From Streptomyces meridianus (GTDB taxonomy: Bacteria > Actinomycetota > Actinomycetes > Streptomycetales > Streptomycetaceae), in NCBI RefSeq assembly GCF_023703325.1, contig NZ_JAMQGM010000014.1:1-64000 (forward strand): a DNA stretch of 64,000 bases, given 5' to 3'. Each line of letters starts with the position of its first letter. Position 1 is the stretch's first letter. The position numbers were made by a program, and so were the translations under genes. This document shows positions 38,557-47,342 of the stretch, in pieces. The notes under the pieces are model-generated. The model searched no databases and had not been told where the DNA came from. It worked only from the letters and a program-made list of their open reading frames with translations.

Positions 38557-39099
38557 TCAGCCGTCCCCGGCCATCGCGATCAGTTTGGTGACGGTGTTCC
38601 AGTTCCGGGTGGTGGCACCGAGGTTCCGGCCGGTCCGGTCGATCACCGGCATGAGCTTGCTCCGGCCGAGGCCGCCGGGAGTGTAGGCGTAGATCTCCCG
38701 CTCCCCGAGCCGGAACTCGTCCGGCCCGTACGCAGCAGGGTCGATCCGGTCCCAGGTCGTGGGGTCGGCCGGCCCGGCGAGGAAGGTGACGGTGAGCTTG
38801 GCCGGGTCATGACCGTCCGGGCGGAAGGGGCAACGGTCAGCGACGGCACGCAGCTCGGCGGCCGTGCGCACGGTGCAGCGGACGTCGAACCCGAACCGGT
38901 CCGCGACGGCCCGTTCCAGTTCGAGGGCGATCGCGGAGGCGTCGGTCCCCGTGCTCGTGAAGACGGCGTTGCCGCTCTGGAGCAGGGTGCGGACGTCGGC
39001 GTACCCGAGGCCGCTCAGCAGGTCGCGCAGCGCGGCCATCGGCACCTTGTTGTGCCCACCCACATTGACGCCGCGCAGGAAGGCCGCATATGTCGTCAC
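38557..39099 (-). CDS. DUF1697 protein
   Basis: The 180-aa protein opens with the DUF1697 hallmark TYAAFLRGVNVGGHNKVPMA, then LLSGLGYADVRTLLQSGNAVF. It ends with the conserved GRSKLMPVIDRT and ATTRNWNTVTKL. The structure is a ferredoxin-like alpha/beta fold; no enzymatic role is known. The start at 39099 coincides with the family's usual beginning. It is divergent from a GNAT gene across 61 bp. Confidence 0.9.
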   Translation of the reverse strand: MTTYAAFLRGVNVGGHNKVPMAALRDLLSGLGYADVRTLLQSGNAVFTSTGTDASAIALELERAVADRFGFDVRCTVRTAAELRAVADRCPFRPDGHDPAKLTVTFLAGPADPTTWDRIDPAAYGPDEFRLGEREIYAYTPGGLGRSKLMPVIDRTGRNLGATTRNWNTVTKLIAMAGDG

Positions 39100-39160
39100 G
39101 AACTCACCCTAGTGGCAATCCCGTTGCCCGGCGGGCCTGCCGTGGCTACCGTCCGTCGGT

Positions 39161-39709
39161 GTGCCCCCCGAACTGCGCACTTCCCGGCTGCTGCTGACCC
39201 CGTACACGCCCGCCGACGAGGAGGACTTCGTCGCGCTGTTCCAGGACGAACGGGTCTCCCGCTGGATGGGCGACGGACCGCAGTCCGAGGCGGAGGACCG
39301 GGCCCTCTTCGGACGGGTCTTCTCGAAGGTGTACGCGCAGGGGCTGTTCGACGTGTGGGCCGTGCGCCGGGGCAGCAGGGTGGTGGGCCATGCGGAGATC
39401 AAGCGGACCGATGCGGTTGACGGCTACGAACTCGTCTACGCCCTGGTGCCGGACGCCCACGGTCGGGGTCTGGGCACGGAACTGGCCGAGGCCCTCGTCG
39501 GGTACGGGTTCCGGGAACTCGGCGCGGACACGGTGCACGCCACCGTCGCAGCGCAGAACACGGCGTCGCTGGCCCTGCTGACACGCATCGGCTTCGCACA
39601 CGTCCGGGACATCGCCGAGGACGACGGCAGTACGACCCGGGTGCTGACCCGGACCCGGATCGCCGGCCCTCCCGGAAGCGCAGGAACGGAACACGGCGTG
39701 GGCACCTGA
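39161..39709 (+). CDS. GNAT-family acetyltransferase (RimJ-like)
   Basis: This 182-aa acetyltransferase has LRTSRLLLTPYTPADEEDF at the N-terminus, YELVYALVPDAHGRGLGTELAEALVG (acetyl-CoA motif) and the asparagine-containing helix TVAAQNTASLALLTRIGF. The layout matches the RimJ/RimL subgroup that modifies protein N-termini or small molecules. The GTG at 39161 is the only start in the proper place. It is a single gene. The 286 bp after it contain only the operator/promoter of the next gene pair. Confidence 0.88.
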   Translation: MPPELRTSRLLLTPYTPADEEDFVALFQDERVSRWMGDGPQSEAEDRALFGRVFSKVYAQGLFDVWAVRRGSRVVGHAEIKRTDAVDGYELVYALVPDAHGRGLGTELAEALVGYGFRELGADTVHATVAAQNTASLALLTRIGFAHVRDIAEDDGSTTRVLTRTRIAGPPGSAGTEHGVGT

Positions 39710-39924
39710 ACCCCATCGGCTTCGGCAGGGGGTCGGGCAGGCCGCCCGACCTCCGCTGCGGGTCGTCCCAGGCCACCGCGCTCATCCGTCAGCCGGCCGG
39801 CGTAGGGACGAACTGCGTGGTCTTGCGACCGGATCGACGGACGGTCTACAGCCCGGGTGAACCTTCTCTCCAGCCATGGCCGGCAATTTCCGTGTGAACC
39901 GGCTCGCTGCTCAGGTGCATCCCC

Positions 39925-39968
39925 TTGACAAGAAGTCTATCGTTTATCGATATTATCGATAAACGATA
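39925..39968 (+). promoter_or_regulatory. Promoter with perfect 15-bp palindromic operator
   Basis: TATCGTTTATCGATA (39938-39952) and its exact complement TATCGATAAACGATA (39954-39968) are separated by one base. The element is very AT-rich in a GC-rich genome and ends 27 bp before the DUF2975 ATG. A consensus -35 box TTGACA lies at 39925-39930, and candidate -10 boxes (GATATT at 39949, TATTAT at 39951) fall inside the palindrome. A bound dimer would block the promoter, most simply the HTH protein encoded by the second gene. Confidence 0.82.
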
Positions 39969-39995
39969 CGTATGCCGAAGTGGACGGGGGAGACC

Positions 39996-40616
39996 ATGGG
40001 TGCCAAGTCCTGGTGGAGCCAGACCGACAGCCGGCTGCTGCAGGCAGCTCTGGGCCTCGCCGTCCTGCTGGTCGGCGTCTTCGGGGTGCTGCTTCCGACC
40101 CTCGGAGTGGCCGGCCTGATGGATCCGATGGACACCCGGGAGGTTGAGGCCGAGGCGGCGACCCGGGTACCGGGAACCATGACCGACGCGGTGTCGGGCT
40201 ACGGCATGACCCTCACCGGCAACCACCGGGCGGATCTCGTCTTCGCCGACCCCGACCTGGGGCAGCGCCTGCTGCTCGCCCTGCCGGAGATCGTCGGCAG
40301 CCTGCTCCTGCTCCTCATCCTGGCCCTCCTTCTCAGGATGGCCCGGACCCTGCGCGGCGGCGACGTCTTCGTGCCGATGAACGCCCGACACCTGAGCGCC
40401 ATAGGACTCACGGTGCTGGTGCAGGCCGTCCTGGCCCCGGTGCTGCCGGCCCTCACCACGAAAATGCTGTTGCGCGGCACCCCTATGGCCGAACAGGTCC
40501 CGTTCTCGGTCACCTTCACCGGCGAGTACGTACTGCTGGCCTTCCTCGTCCTGGCGCTGGGAGAAGTCTTCCGTCGCGGAACGAAGCTGCGCGCCGATAC
40601 CGAGGGGTTGGTCTGA
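39996..40616 (+). CDS. DUF2975 membrane protein
   Basis: The 206-aa protein has four membrane segments: LGLAVLLVGVFGVLLPTL, a middle span ALPEIVGSLLLLLILALLL, a third around IGLTVLVQAVLAPVL, and EYVLLAFLVLALGEVFRRG at the end. The conserved R-x-L-R-x-G-D-V-F loop (ARTLRGGDVFVPMNAR) is typical of DUF2975 proteins. These are usually encoded next to a small XRE-type regulator, as here. The function is unknown. The ATG at 39996 follows GGGGGAGA. Its TGA overlaps the ATG of the regulator. Confidence 0.85.
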   Translation: MGAKSWWSQTDSRLLQAALGLAVLLVGVFGVLLPTLGVAGLMDPMDTREVEAEAATRVPGTMTDAVSGYGMTLTGNHRADLVFADPDLGQRLLLALPEIVGSLLLLLILALLLRMARTLRGGDVFVPMNARHLSAIGLTVLVQAVLAPVLPALTTKMLLRGTPMAEQVPFSVTFTGEYVLLAFLVLALGEVFRRGTKLRADTEGLV

Positions 40617-40840
40617 TGCCACCGGAGGAGGAGCACCGGGTCCAGGTCCACCTGGGCCGACTGCTGGCCGAGCGCGGCATGACCCTGTCCGAACTGGCGG
40701 CCAGGGTCGGGGTGACCGTGGTCAACCTCTCCGTTCTCAAGAACGACCGGGCGAAGGCGATCCGCTTCTCCACCCTCACCGCGATCTGCCGTGAGCTGAA
40801 CTGCCGGCCCGGCGACCTGCTCAGCATCCGTCAAGACTGA
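40616..40840 (+). CDS. Small XRE/YozG-type HTH regulator
   Basis: The 74-aa single-domain regulator has a helix-turn-helix in LAERGMTLSELAARVGVTVVNLSVLKNDRAK, followed by the YozG-type ending FSTLTAICRELNCRPGDLL. It is translationally coupled to the DUF2975 gene through TGATG. The small size and position suggest it binds the palindrome in front of the operon and represses it. Whether the membrane partner controls its activity is open. Confidence 0.88.
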   Translation: MPPEEEHRVQVHLGRLLAERGMTLSELAARVGVTVVNLSVLKNDRAKAIRFSTLTAICRELNCRPGDLLSIRQD

Positions 40841-40938
40841 CCGTTCCCACCGCAAGAACGTCCTGGGCCCGATCGTCGTTCACTGCCTCCAGATGCGGGG
40901 AGCGCGTACGCGGTGCTCGCACGCCCCGACGGCACGCA

Positions 40939-40978
40939 GCCGGCCGCCGCGCCCCGAGGGGTGAGCGCGACGGCCGGT
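40939..40978. terminator. Hairpin downstream of the subtilase gene
   Basis: GCCGGCCGCCGCGC (40939-40952) and GCGCGACGGCCGGT (40965-40978) pair along 12 of 14 positions around a 12-base loop. It lies 18 bp past the subtilase stop and between convergent genes, so it could end both transcripts. Confidence 0.65.
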
Positions 40979-40995
40979 GAACCGAGCCGGTGCGG

Positions 40996-42192
40996 TTACT
41001 CCACGACCTTCAGCAGCTTGTTCGCGGTGCCCTCGGAGGGGTTGCTGATCTTGTCGGCGGTCGCGCCCTCGGTCAGCGCGGTCGCCACCTGCTGCGGCGT
41101 GGCGTCCTGATGGCCGGCCAGGTAGACGGCGGCGGCCCCGACGACGTGCGGGGTGGCCATCGAGGTGCCGGAGATGGTCTTGGTCCCGGTGTCGCTGTCG
41201 TTCCAGGCCGACGTGATGTCCGAGCCGGGCGCGTAGAGGTCGACGACGCTGCCGAAGTTCGAGAAGTCGGACTGCTGGTCGTCGATGGTGCTGGAGGCGA
41301 CGGTGATGGCTTCCGGCACCCGCGCCGGGGAGCCCTGGCCCGCGTCGGCCGACTCGTTGCCGGCCGCGACACCGAAGGTCACGCCGGAGGCGATGGCCTT
41401 CTGCACGGCCGCGTCGAGCGCCTCGTCGGCGCCGCCGCCGAGGCTCATGTTGGCAACGGACGGGCCCTGGTGGTTCTGCGTCACCCAGTCGATGCCGGCG
41501 ACGACCTGCTCGGTGGTGCCGGAGCCCTGGTCGTCGAGCACCCGGACGGCCACGATCTCGGCCTTCTTCGCGACGCCGTGGGCGGCACCTGCGATGGTGC
41601 CGGCCACGTGGGTGCCGTGCCCGTTGCCGTCGTCCGCCGAGTCGTCGCCGTCGACGGCGTCGAACCCGTGGGTGGCACGGCCCTCGAAGTCCTGGTGGGT
41701 GATGCGGACTCCGGTGTCGATCACGTAGGCCGTGACGCCCTCGCCGCCGCTGTCGGGGTAGGTGTACTTCTTGTCCCCGGCGGTGTCCTCCTGGTCGATC
41801 CGGTCCAGACCCCAGGACGGAGGAGCGTCCTGGGTGGCGTTGATGCTGAACTTCTTGTTCTGGACGACCTTGTCGACGGCCGGGTCGGCAGCGAGCCGTT
41901 CGGCCTCGCTCTCGGTGAGGCCGGAGGCGGAGAAGCCGTTGACGGATGAGTTGTAGCTCTTGCGGAGCTTTCCGCCGTACTCCTGCGCCAGGTCCTTCTT
42001 GTCGGTCTTCCGGTCGAGCATGACGATGTAGCTGCCGGCGATGGCGGTCTCGGCATGGGTCCCGTAGACCTTGCCCTCGGCGGGTGCGGCGCCCGCGGGG
42101 AGCGTCAGCAGGGTGGCGCCGGCGGTGACCGCCACCGCCGCGGATATCCCCAGGAACATCGAACGCTTGCTGGAACGCTTGTGGTTGGCCAT
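40996..42192 (-). CDS. Secreted S8-family subtilisin-like protease
   Basis: The 398-aa protease is made as a pre-pro-enzyme. A signal peptide (RSSKRSMFLG, then AAVAVTAGATLL) has its cleavage site near AGAAPA. An inhibitor I9-type propeptide follows (SYIVMLDRKTDKKDL to VVQNKKFSI). The catalytic domain carries Asp in YVIDTGVRITHQDF, His in GNGHGTHVAGT, the oxyanion Asn in GVAAGNESADAG and Ser in SGTSMATPHV. The ATG at 42192 was chosen because it begins the signal peptide. It resembles the extracellular serine proteases of Streptomyces. Confidence 0.95.
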   Translation of the reverse strand: MANHKRSSKRSMFLGISAAVAVTAGATLLTLPAGAAPAEGKVYGTHAETAIAGSYIVMLDRKTDKKDLAQEYGGKLRKSYNSSVNGFSASGLTESEAERLAADPAVDKVVQNKKFSINATQDAPPSWGLDRIDQEDTAGDKKYTYPDSGGEGVTAYVIDTGVRITHQDFEGRATHGFDAVDGDDSADDGNGHGTHVAGTIAGAAHGVAKKAEIVAVRVLDDQGSGTTEQVVAGIDWVTQNHQGPSVANMSLGGGADEALDAAVQKAIASGVTFGVAAGNESADAGQGSPARVPEAITVASSTIDDQQSDFSNFGSVVDLYAPGSDITSAWNDSDTGTKTISGTSMATPHVVGAAAVYLAGHQDATPQQVATALTEGATADKISNPSEGTANKLLKVVE

Positions 42193-42560
42193 GAAGAGAA
42201 GTCTCCTCGTGTGCTGTGTGGGGGGTTGAAGCGTTGTTGCAATCGCCCCGTCCCACAGGAAGACCTGCGGTCCGGGTGCTCGAAACCCTGGCCGCTCCAC
42301 CGGTCGAATTCAACGGTCCGCGCGAGCCGTTACAGACACCTCAAGACTTCTTAAGAACAAGAAACAACAAAAACAGACAAGTTACTTGAGCGTTAGGTCA
42401 ACCGACCAGTAGCTACGGCCTTTCCGGGCAAACCGGGATGCACGACGGCGTGCCCGGATCGCCACCCCCACGCACTCCCCCGCGAGCGGAGACGGCCACG
42501 CCCGCCCGCGGTCCCGGACACGACATCGGCCGGTCCGCCGCGGCGGACCGGCCGATGTCG
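42193..42560. other. 368-bp gap upstream of the subtilase gene
   Basis: There is no gene here. An AT-rich stretch from 42330 to 42400 (CTTCTTAAGAACAAGAAACAACAAAAAC) stands out and probably contains the promoter or an upstream enhancer-like region for the subtilase. The 42-bp palindrome at 42520-42561 closes the gap. Confidence 0.5.
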
Positions 42561-42561
42561 T
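42520..42561. terminator. Perfect 42-bp palindrome terminator
   Basis: The 21-base arm at 42520-42540 is exactly complementary to 42541-42561, with no spacer. The palindrome reaches into the stop codon of the CDP-alcohol phosphatidyltransferase gene. It should fold into a very stable hairpin and end that gene's transcript. Confidence 0.8.
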
Positions 42562-43547
42562 CAGGCAGCCCGCTCGAAGGACTTCATCGCCCGGCCGAAG
42601 TCCCGGGTGGAGAGCAACAGTTTGTAGATGATCGCGAGTTCGAACAACAGCAGCAGCGCCCCGGCCCCCACGGTCACCGGTATCACCGCGTCCAGCGCGG
42701 GGGCGACGATGAACACGGCCATCTGGAACTCGATCCCGCTGACCAGGTGCGTACGGATACGGCGCCGGAGCAGCAGCGAACGGAATCGGATGTACCAGGG
42801 AAAGCGGTGCCGGAACTCCTCGTGCAGGTCGACCACGTTCCCGCCACCGCGCAGCGACAGGACGGGCGCCAAGGGGCGGGGCCCGGGCTCGGCCTCCTCG
42901 GCCGTGCCCGACCCGGGGGCCGGGTCGGCGACAGTTCGGTCCGCGTCGAGATCGGCCTCGGGATTGCTCCTCAGCAGGTCTTCCATGAAGGCGAGTTCCC
43001 CGATGTCCTCGGCCCGCCGCGCCTCGCGCACCCTCGCCTTGATCTGGGCGCGCATCCCGTGACGGATCTTGAAGATCTGCAGGGCGTCGATGTAGCGCAG
43101 CATGTCGAGGAAGACGACGGCCAGCGCGAGCCAGAGGTGGACGACGTCCCCGGTACGGACGAACTGGCCGCCCATCAGCGCCACGGCGCAGGCCAGTACG
43201 CGGACCCGGTCGAAGACGTAGTCCAGCCAGGCACCGAACACCGAGCCGGTCCCGGTCAGCCGGGCGAGCTTGCCGTCCATGCAGTCCAGGACGAAGCTCG
43301 CGTGGTAGAGCGCCGCGCCCGCCAGCAGCCACCCCGGGCTTCCCGACGCGAAGCAGCCCGCCGCCGCGAGCCCGAGGAACAGGGCGAACCAGGTGATCCC
43401 GTTCGGGGTGACACCCGGTGCCCGCAGAGCGGTCCAGCGGACCAGCGGAGTGGCGACAGGATCGACGAGCAGCACGGTCCACCAGGCGTCGCGCTTCTTC
43501 TCGGTGATCCTGCGTACCTCCGCAAGGGGTGGTATGTCGCCGGCCAT
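42561..43547 (-). CDS. CDP-alcohol phosphatidyltransferase-family protein
   Basis: The 328-aa membrane protein carries the complete CDP-alcohol phosphotransferase motif. Its pieces are DGKLAR, then GSVFGAWLDYVFDR (near residues 90-115), matching D-G-x2-A-R-x8-G-x3-D-x3-D. About six membrane spans flank it. A cytoplasmic insert of roughly 100 residues (RAQIKARVREARR to VVDLHEEF) between the catalytic region and the last spans is longer than in phospholipid synthases. It transfers a CDP-linked alcohol, but the acceptor is unknown. The ATG at 43547 has GGGAGAG upstream. Confidence 0.88.
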   Translation of the reverse strand: MAGDIPPLAEVRRITEKKRDAWWTVLLVDPVATPLVRWTALRAPGVTPNGITWFALFLGLAAAGCFASGSPGWLLAGAALYHASFVLDCMDGKLARLTGTGSVFGAWLDYVFDRVRVLACAVALMGGQFVRTGDVVHLWLALAVVFLDMLRYIDALQIFKIRHGMRAQIKARVREARRAEDIGELAFMEDLLRSNPEADLDADRTVADPAPGSGTAEEAEPGPRPLAPVLSLRGGGNVVDLHEEFRHRFPWYIRFRSLLLRRRIRTHLVSGIEFQMAVFIVAPALDAVIPVTVGAGALLLLFELAIIYKLLLSTRDFGRAMKSFERAA

Positions 43548-43867
43548 GCTCTCTCCCTCTTTCGGCTGGTCACCCCATGTTGAGGAGGGTGAACAACAGG
43601 AATCCAGAGGCAGGGCGCACAACCTTTACTCTTGGGTAACGGTCTTTCAGGTTGTCCGTGTCAATGCCCTTGCCTCATCTTCAGGGCGGCGCCGCCCATT
43701 CCGGCGCGTGCGGCCTCGACGAGGTCGGCCGCCCGGACCGGCCCCGCCCTCCGCCACGATTGCCGCTTGCAGGGCGACCCCGCTCCCGGCTGCTGGGAGA
43801 ATGGCCGTGCCGGCGCCCGGTGGGACGGCGCTGGACGAACACGGCGACACCGCGGGAGCAGGGACAC
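43548..43867. other. 320-bp divergent gap with inverted repeat
   Basis: No gene is supported. A 7-base inverted repeat ACAACCT (43619-43625)/AGGTTGT (43649-43655) flanks TTACTCTTGGGTAA, itself a short inverted repeat. It lies 72-108 bp upstream of the phosphatidyltransferase start and is a candidate regulatory site for it. Confidence 0.45.
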
Positions 43868-44794
43868 GTGGCACAGCAGGAACCGGGCGGGGAGGCGGCT
43901 GTCGCCCCGCTCACCGAGGAACGGGCCCGCGCAGTACTGGCGGCCGCGGTGCCGCCGTTCGGGTCGGGAGCCGTCGGGGCGCGGCTGCTGGCGCTCGGCG
44001 AGAACGCGGTCTTCGCTCTGGACGACCTGTCCCTGGTGGTGCGGATCTCACGCGACCTCGCGTACTGGGACCGGGCGGGGCGGGAGTTGCAGGTCGCCGA
44101 GTGGCTGGCCTCGGCCGAGGTGCCCGCGGTCCGTCCCGACCGGCGCTTCGGCACGGACGGGCCGATGGCGGTCGAGGGCCGGACGGTGACCTTCTGGGAG
44201 CAGCAGCCCCGGTCCGTCCGCCCGGCGGGCGGGGCCGATCTGGCCGGTCTGCTGCGGCTCGTGCACGCCTTGGCCCCGCCCCCGTTCCCACTGCCGCGAC
44301 GTGATCTGCTGGGCGGCGTCGAACGCTGGCTGCGGCTGGCCGGCGGGGCCGTCGATCCGGCGGACGTGGACTACCTGCGCGCCCGCCGCGACGACATCGC
44401 CGCGGGCATCGCCGAGCTGACCCCCCGTCTGCCACCGGGGCCGATCCACGGGGACGCTCTGCTGCGCAATGTACACGTCGGCCCCGACGGCCCGGTGCTC
44501 GTCGACCTGGAGACCTTCTCGTCGGACCTGCGCGAGCACGACCTCGTGGTGATGGCCCTCGGCCTGGACCGGTACGGGATGCCCGCCGAGCAGTACGCGG
44601 CCTTCACCGGCGGTTACGGCTGGGACGTCCGCGAGTGGGACGGTTTCGCCCTGCTGCGCGGTGCCCGTGAGACCGCGAGCTGCGCCTGGGTCGCCCAGAA
44701 CGCACCGGGCAATCCGGCAGCGCTCGCCGAGTTCCGGCGGCGCGTCGGCTCACTGCGCGACGGGGACACCCACGTGCGTTGGTACCCCTTCTGA
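43868..44794 (+). CDS. Aminoglycoside phosphotransferase-like kinase
   Basis: This 308-aa small-molecule kinase has the catalytic loop GPIHGDALLRNVHV and metal-binding VLVDLETFSSDLREHDL. The N-lobe has GENAVFALDDLSLVVRISR, including the ATP-anchoring residues. It probably phosphorylates an alcohol group of a metabolite or drug. The GTG at 43868 is the best start, with GGGAGCAGG a few bases upstream; no ATG lies in frame nearby. It differs clearly from the other phosphotransferase at 37078 and is not a duplicate of it. Confidence 0.88.
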   Translation: MAQQEPGGEAAVAPLTEERARAVLAAAVPPFGSGAVGARLLALGENAVFALDDLSLVVRISRDLAYWDRAGRELQVAEWLASAEVPAVRPDRRFGTDGPMAVEGRTVTFWEQQPRSVRPAGGADLAGLLRLVHALAPPPFPLPRRDLLGGVERWLRLAGGAVDPADVDYLRARRDDIAAGIAELTPRLPPGPIHGDALLRNVHVGPDGPVLVDLETFSSDLREHDLVVMALGLDRYGMPAEQYAAFTGGYGWDVREWDGFALLRGARETASCAWVAQNAPGNPAALAEFRRRVGSLRDGDTHVRWYPF

Positions 44795-44837
44795 CCCACC
44801 GGGGCCGCGGGGCCCGGCGCCTGCCCTCCGGGCGGCG

Positions 44838-45560
44838 TCAGACCGGGCAGCGCTGGTAGGGCACCAGCGGCCAGGCCGGTTCGATCCGGGCCGCCGGGTC
44901 CGTGGTCTCGCGCAGGTACTGCTGGAAGGATGCGGCCTGGTCGGCGGCGGCCCAGATCTGCAGTTTGTGGAGTTCGCGCAGGTCGGCAATGCCGATCGCC
45001 GGGTGGTGCTCCCCGAGGCTACGGGCCACCCGGGCGGCGGCCACGGCGTCGGCGCCCGCCTCGTGCGCGGTGTCGAGCCGGACGCCGTAGTGCGCACACA
45101 GGACCTGCAGGTTGCGCCGGCCCTTGCGGTAGCGGTCCACGTGCTTGTCCAGGACCAGCGGGTCGATCACTGGGAAGGGATCCTCGCCCAGGCGGTCCGA
45201 GAGCGGCGGCACGCCGTGCCGCCGGCACTCGCGGTCGAGGAGCGTCAGGTCGTAACGGGCGTTCATGACGACCAGTGGTTCGCCACCTTGCAGCGTCGCG
45301 GCAACCGCTTCGGCGATCTGTGCTATGCCGTCCGGCGCCGGGATGCCGTGCGCACGGGCCTGTTCGGTGGAGATCCCGTGGATGGCGCCCGCGCCCTCGG
45401 GAATGTCGACGCCGGGATCGAGCAGCCAGCGGCGCATGGCGTGCGCGGTGCCGTCGGACGCCAGGGTGACGAGCGCCGCGGTGACGATGCGGTCGTTCTC
45501 GACATCCGTCCCGGTGGTCTCCAGATCGAAACCGGTCAGCCGCTCCCGGTACCAGGCCAT
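44838..45560 (-). CDS. DnaQ-like 3'-5' exonuclease
   Basis: The 240-aa protein has the DEDDh exonuclease pattern: Exo I TGFDLETTGT, Exo II VVMNARYDLTLLD, and Exo III with the closing helix AHEAGADAVAAARV preceded by the His of AHYGVRLDTAHE. It is a single-domain exonuclease of the kind annotated as 3'-5' exonuclease in Streptomyces, not a polymerase fusion. The ATG at 45560 (MAWYRERLTGFD) begins at the first strand. It probably acts in DNA repair or RNA/DNA trimming. Confidence 0.9.
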   Translation of the reverse strand: MAWYRERLTGFDLETTGTDVENDRIVTAALVTLASDGTAHAMRRWLLDPGVDIPEGAGAIHGISTEQARAHGIPAPDGIAQIAEAVAATLQGGEPLVVMNARYDLTLLDRECRRHGVPPLSDRLGEDPFPVIDPLVLDKHVDRYRKGRRNLQVLCAHYGVRLDTAHEAGADAVAAARVARSLGEHHPAIGIADLRELHKLQIWAAADQAASFQQYLRETTDPAARIEPAWPLVPYQRCPV

Positions 45561-45710
45561 ATCGGCGCTCCTCTGCTCTTGTGGTGCGTTCCCCCTGAAT
45601 GCGTCACACCCTCGCACGCACCACTGACACCCGGGCCGTGCCTCTTCGGCCGGCGCCCCGCCCCCGGGGGCACCGCCTTGCGGAAGACCGGTCCCTGCCG
45701 CGCGCCGCGA

Positions 45711-46964
45711 TCAGGACACCGGCCGGGAATCGCCCCAGATGGTCTCGAACTCCTCCCGGTACGTCTCGAACAGACCGGGCTCGCCCCCTCCTTCGCCGTG
45801 CACCAGGTCACGGCGCTGTGACCGCAGGACGAACACCGGGGACTCCATCCCGCGGGCCCGCCGGAGATAGGACTGGACGACGGCCAGGCCGCCGGCGCGG
45901 TCCCCGTTCACCAGGTAGGCGGCGAAGCGCGGCGTCTCGTCGAAGACGCGGATCTCGAAGCTGCCGCCGCCCTGGTCGAGGGGAGCGCGCAACCGGTCGC
46001 GGACTCGGCGCATGTGCATGATGTTCGTCTCGACCGAGCGGCTCAACTCGCCTTTTCGGAGGTTGAGTTCACGCTCGCGACGCCGCACGGCGCTGCTCGC
46101 CGGATTGAGGAAGAGCAGCCGGGTCCGGCAGCCGGACTCGGCGAGCCGCACCAGGCGCCGTCCGGAGAAGTTCTGGACGAGCAGGTTCAGCCCTGTGCCG
46201 ATGGCGTCGAGCCGCCGGGCGCCCCCGAAGAGGTCCTCGGCCGGCAGCTGGCGCTGGAGCCGCACCCGGTCGGGATGCACCCCGACGACGTCCGCGTACC
46301 GGTCTCCGACCAGGTCCTCCACTGCATCGACGGGAAGCCGGTCGGCCGACGGGGTCCGCGAACTGCTGCCCAGGATCTCGAGGAGGCGGGTGGCGGCCCG
46401 CTCGGCCTGGTCGAGCGCCACCTGGGAAAGGGCCCGGTTCCGGGAGACGACGTTGCGGCTCACCTCGAGTTCGTCGAGGGCGAGTTCGAGGTCGCGCCGG
46501 TCGTCGAGGTACGGCTCGAAGCACGGCCAGTGCTGGACGAGCAGTTCCCGCAACTGGGGGAGGGTGAGGAAGCTGAGCACGTTGTCGTCCGCCGGGTCGA
46601 GCAGGTACCCCTTGCGCCGGCTGACCTCGCGCACCGCCACCGCCCGCTGCACCCATTCGTGCCCGGCCGGTCCGGCGGCGGCGACCACCCAGTCCTCACC
46701 GTGCACGGGTTCGTACACGGGGCGGAGCACTCCGGCGACGACCGCCCGCAGCCGCTGTTCGACAAGATTCAGCCAGATGTAGGCCCGGCCGGCGCGGCGG
46801 GCGCGGGTGCGCACCTCGTCCCATGCCTCCGCCCCCCAGTCCAGTTCCGCACCGATTTCCACCGGCTGCGCCAGGGACACCGCACCGGGCGGAATATCCG
46901 CGGAGCCCCCTTCCCCTCCGCCCTCACCGGGGGGTAGCTCCAGCCCTCCCGAGCCCACGTGCAT
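45711..46964 (-). CDS. SAV2148-family HEPN-domain protein
   Basis: The 417-aa protein matches the conserved Streptomyces family named after SAV2148. The N-terminal region is GGLELPPGEGG, then WDEVRTRARRAGRAYIWLNLVEQRLRAVV, the HEPN helices. VREVSRRKGYLLDPADDNVLSFLTLPQLRELLVQHWP follows, with DELEVSRNVVSRNRAL carrying the R-x4-6-H-like HEPN end (here RN). The C-terminal half, from LDAIGTGLNLLVQNFSGRRLV, forms a phospholipase-D-like or regulator-of-chromatin fold of unknown use. HEPN domains often act as RNases, but no activity is shown. The ATG at 46964 has GGAAGG upstream. Confidence 0.88.
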   Translation of the reverse strand: MHVGSGGLELPPGEGGGEGGSADIPPGAVSLAQPVEIGAELDWGAEAWDEVRTRARRAGRAYIWLNLVEQRLRAVVAGVLRPVYEPVHGEDWVVAAAGPAGHEWVQRAVAVREVSRRKGYLLDPADDNVLSFLTLPQLRELLVQHWPCFEPYLDDRRDLELALDELEVSRNVVSRNRALSQVALDQAERAATRLLEILGSSSRTPSADRLPVDAVEDLVGDRYADVVGVHPDRVRLQRQLPAEDLFGGARRLDAIGTGLNLLVQNFSGRRLVRLAESGCRTRLLFLNPASSAVRRRERELNLRKGELSRSVETNIMHMRRVRDRLRAPLDQGGGSFEIRVFDETPRFAAYLVNGDRAGGLAVVQSYLRRARGMESPVFVLRSQRRDLVHGEGGGEPGLFETYREEFETIWGDSRPVS

Positions 46965-47342
46965 ACCGCCTTCCGCCCCCTGTGCTGATCAAGGAAGCCT
47001 ACTGCGCGGGCCGAGCCCGCTGCACCCTCAATGGTTCAGCTCTCCACCAACTCTCCTTTCGCAGCTGCATGGTTGACGCTCGGAGGCGGATATGAACGGA
47101 ATACGGCCGAAAACAACTACCTCGTCGTCCCGGAACCCGCAGCTGCACGGGCGCCCTGCGCGCCGGGGTGTGTGCGACATCCCGTGAGTTCTCCTGGGCT
47201 CGGCTGAGTCCCTAACCCTGTGGCCAGGAGGTTCTTCCTCCTTCGGGTGCACTGCGGCTCTGTGACGTAACTTCGGGGTTCTTGAAGCGTTCTCACTTTG
47301 TCCGACCGATCCGCAGTCGGAACGAAGGCAAGGAGGCTCGGG
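46965..47342. other. 378-bp gap before the recombinase module
   Basis: No gene is supported. GCAGCTGCA occurs at about 47060 and again at 47140. The stretch near 47270 (TAACTTCGGGGTTCTTGAAGCG) is a partial, inverted look-alike of the ACTTCACC-CGAACC block that ends the recombinase module on the right, so the left border of the element may lie here. This match is weak. Confidence 0.35.

Noticed and set aside
43500..43867. An upstream ATG (43801) as start of the second phosphotransferase gene
   Set aside because: It is in a different frame from the protein; the GTG at 43868 is the in-frame start closest to the conserved region.
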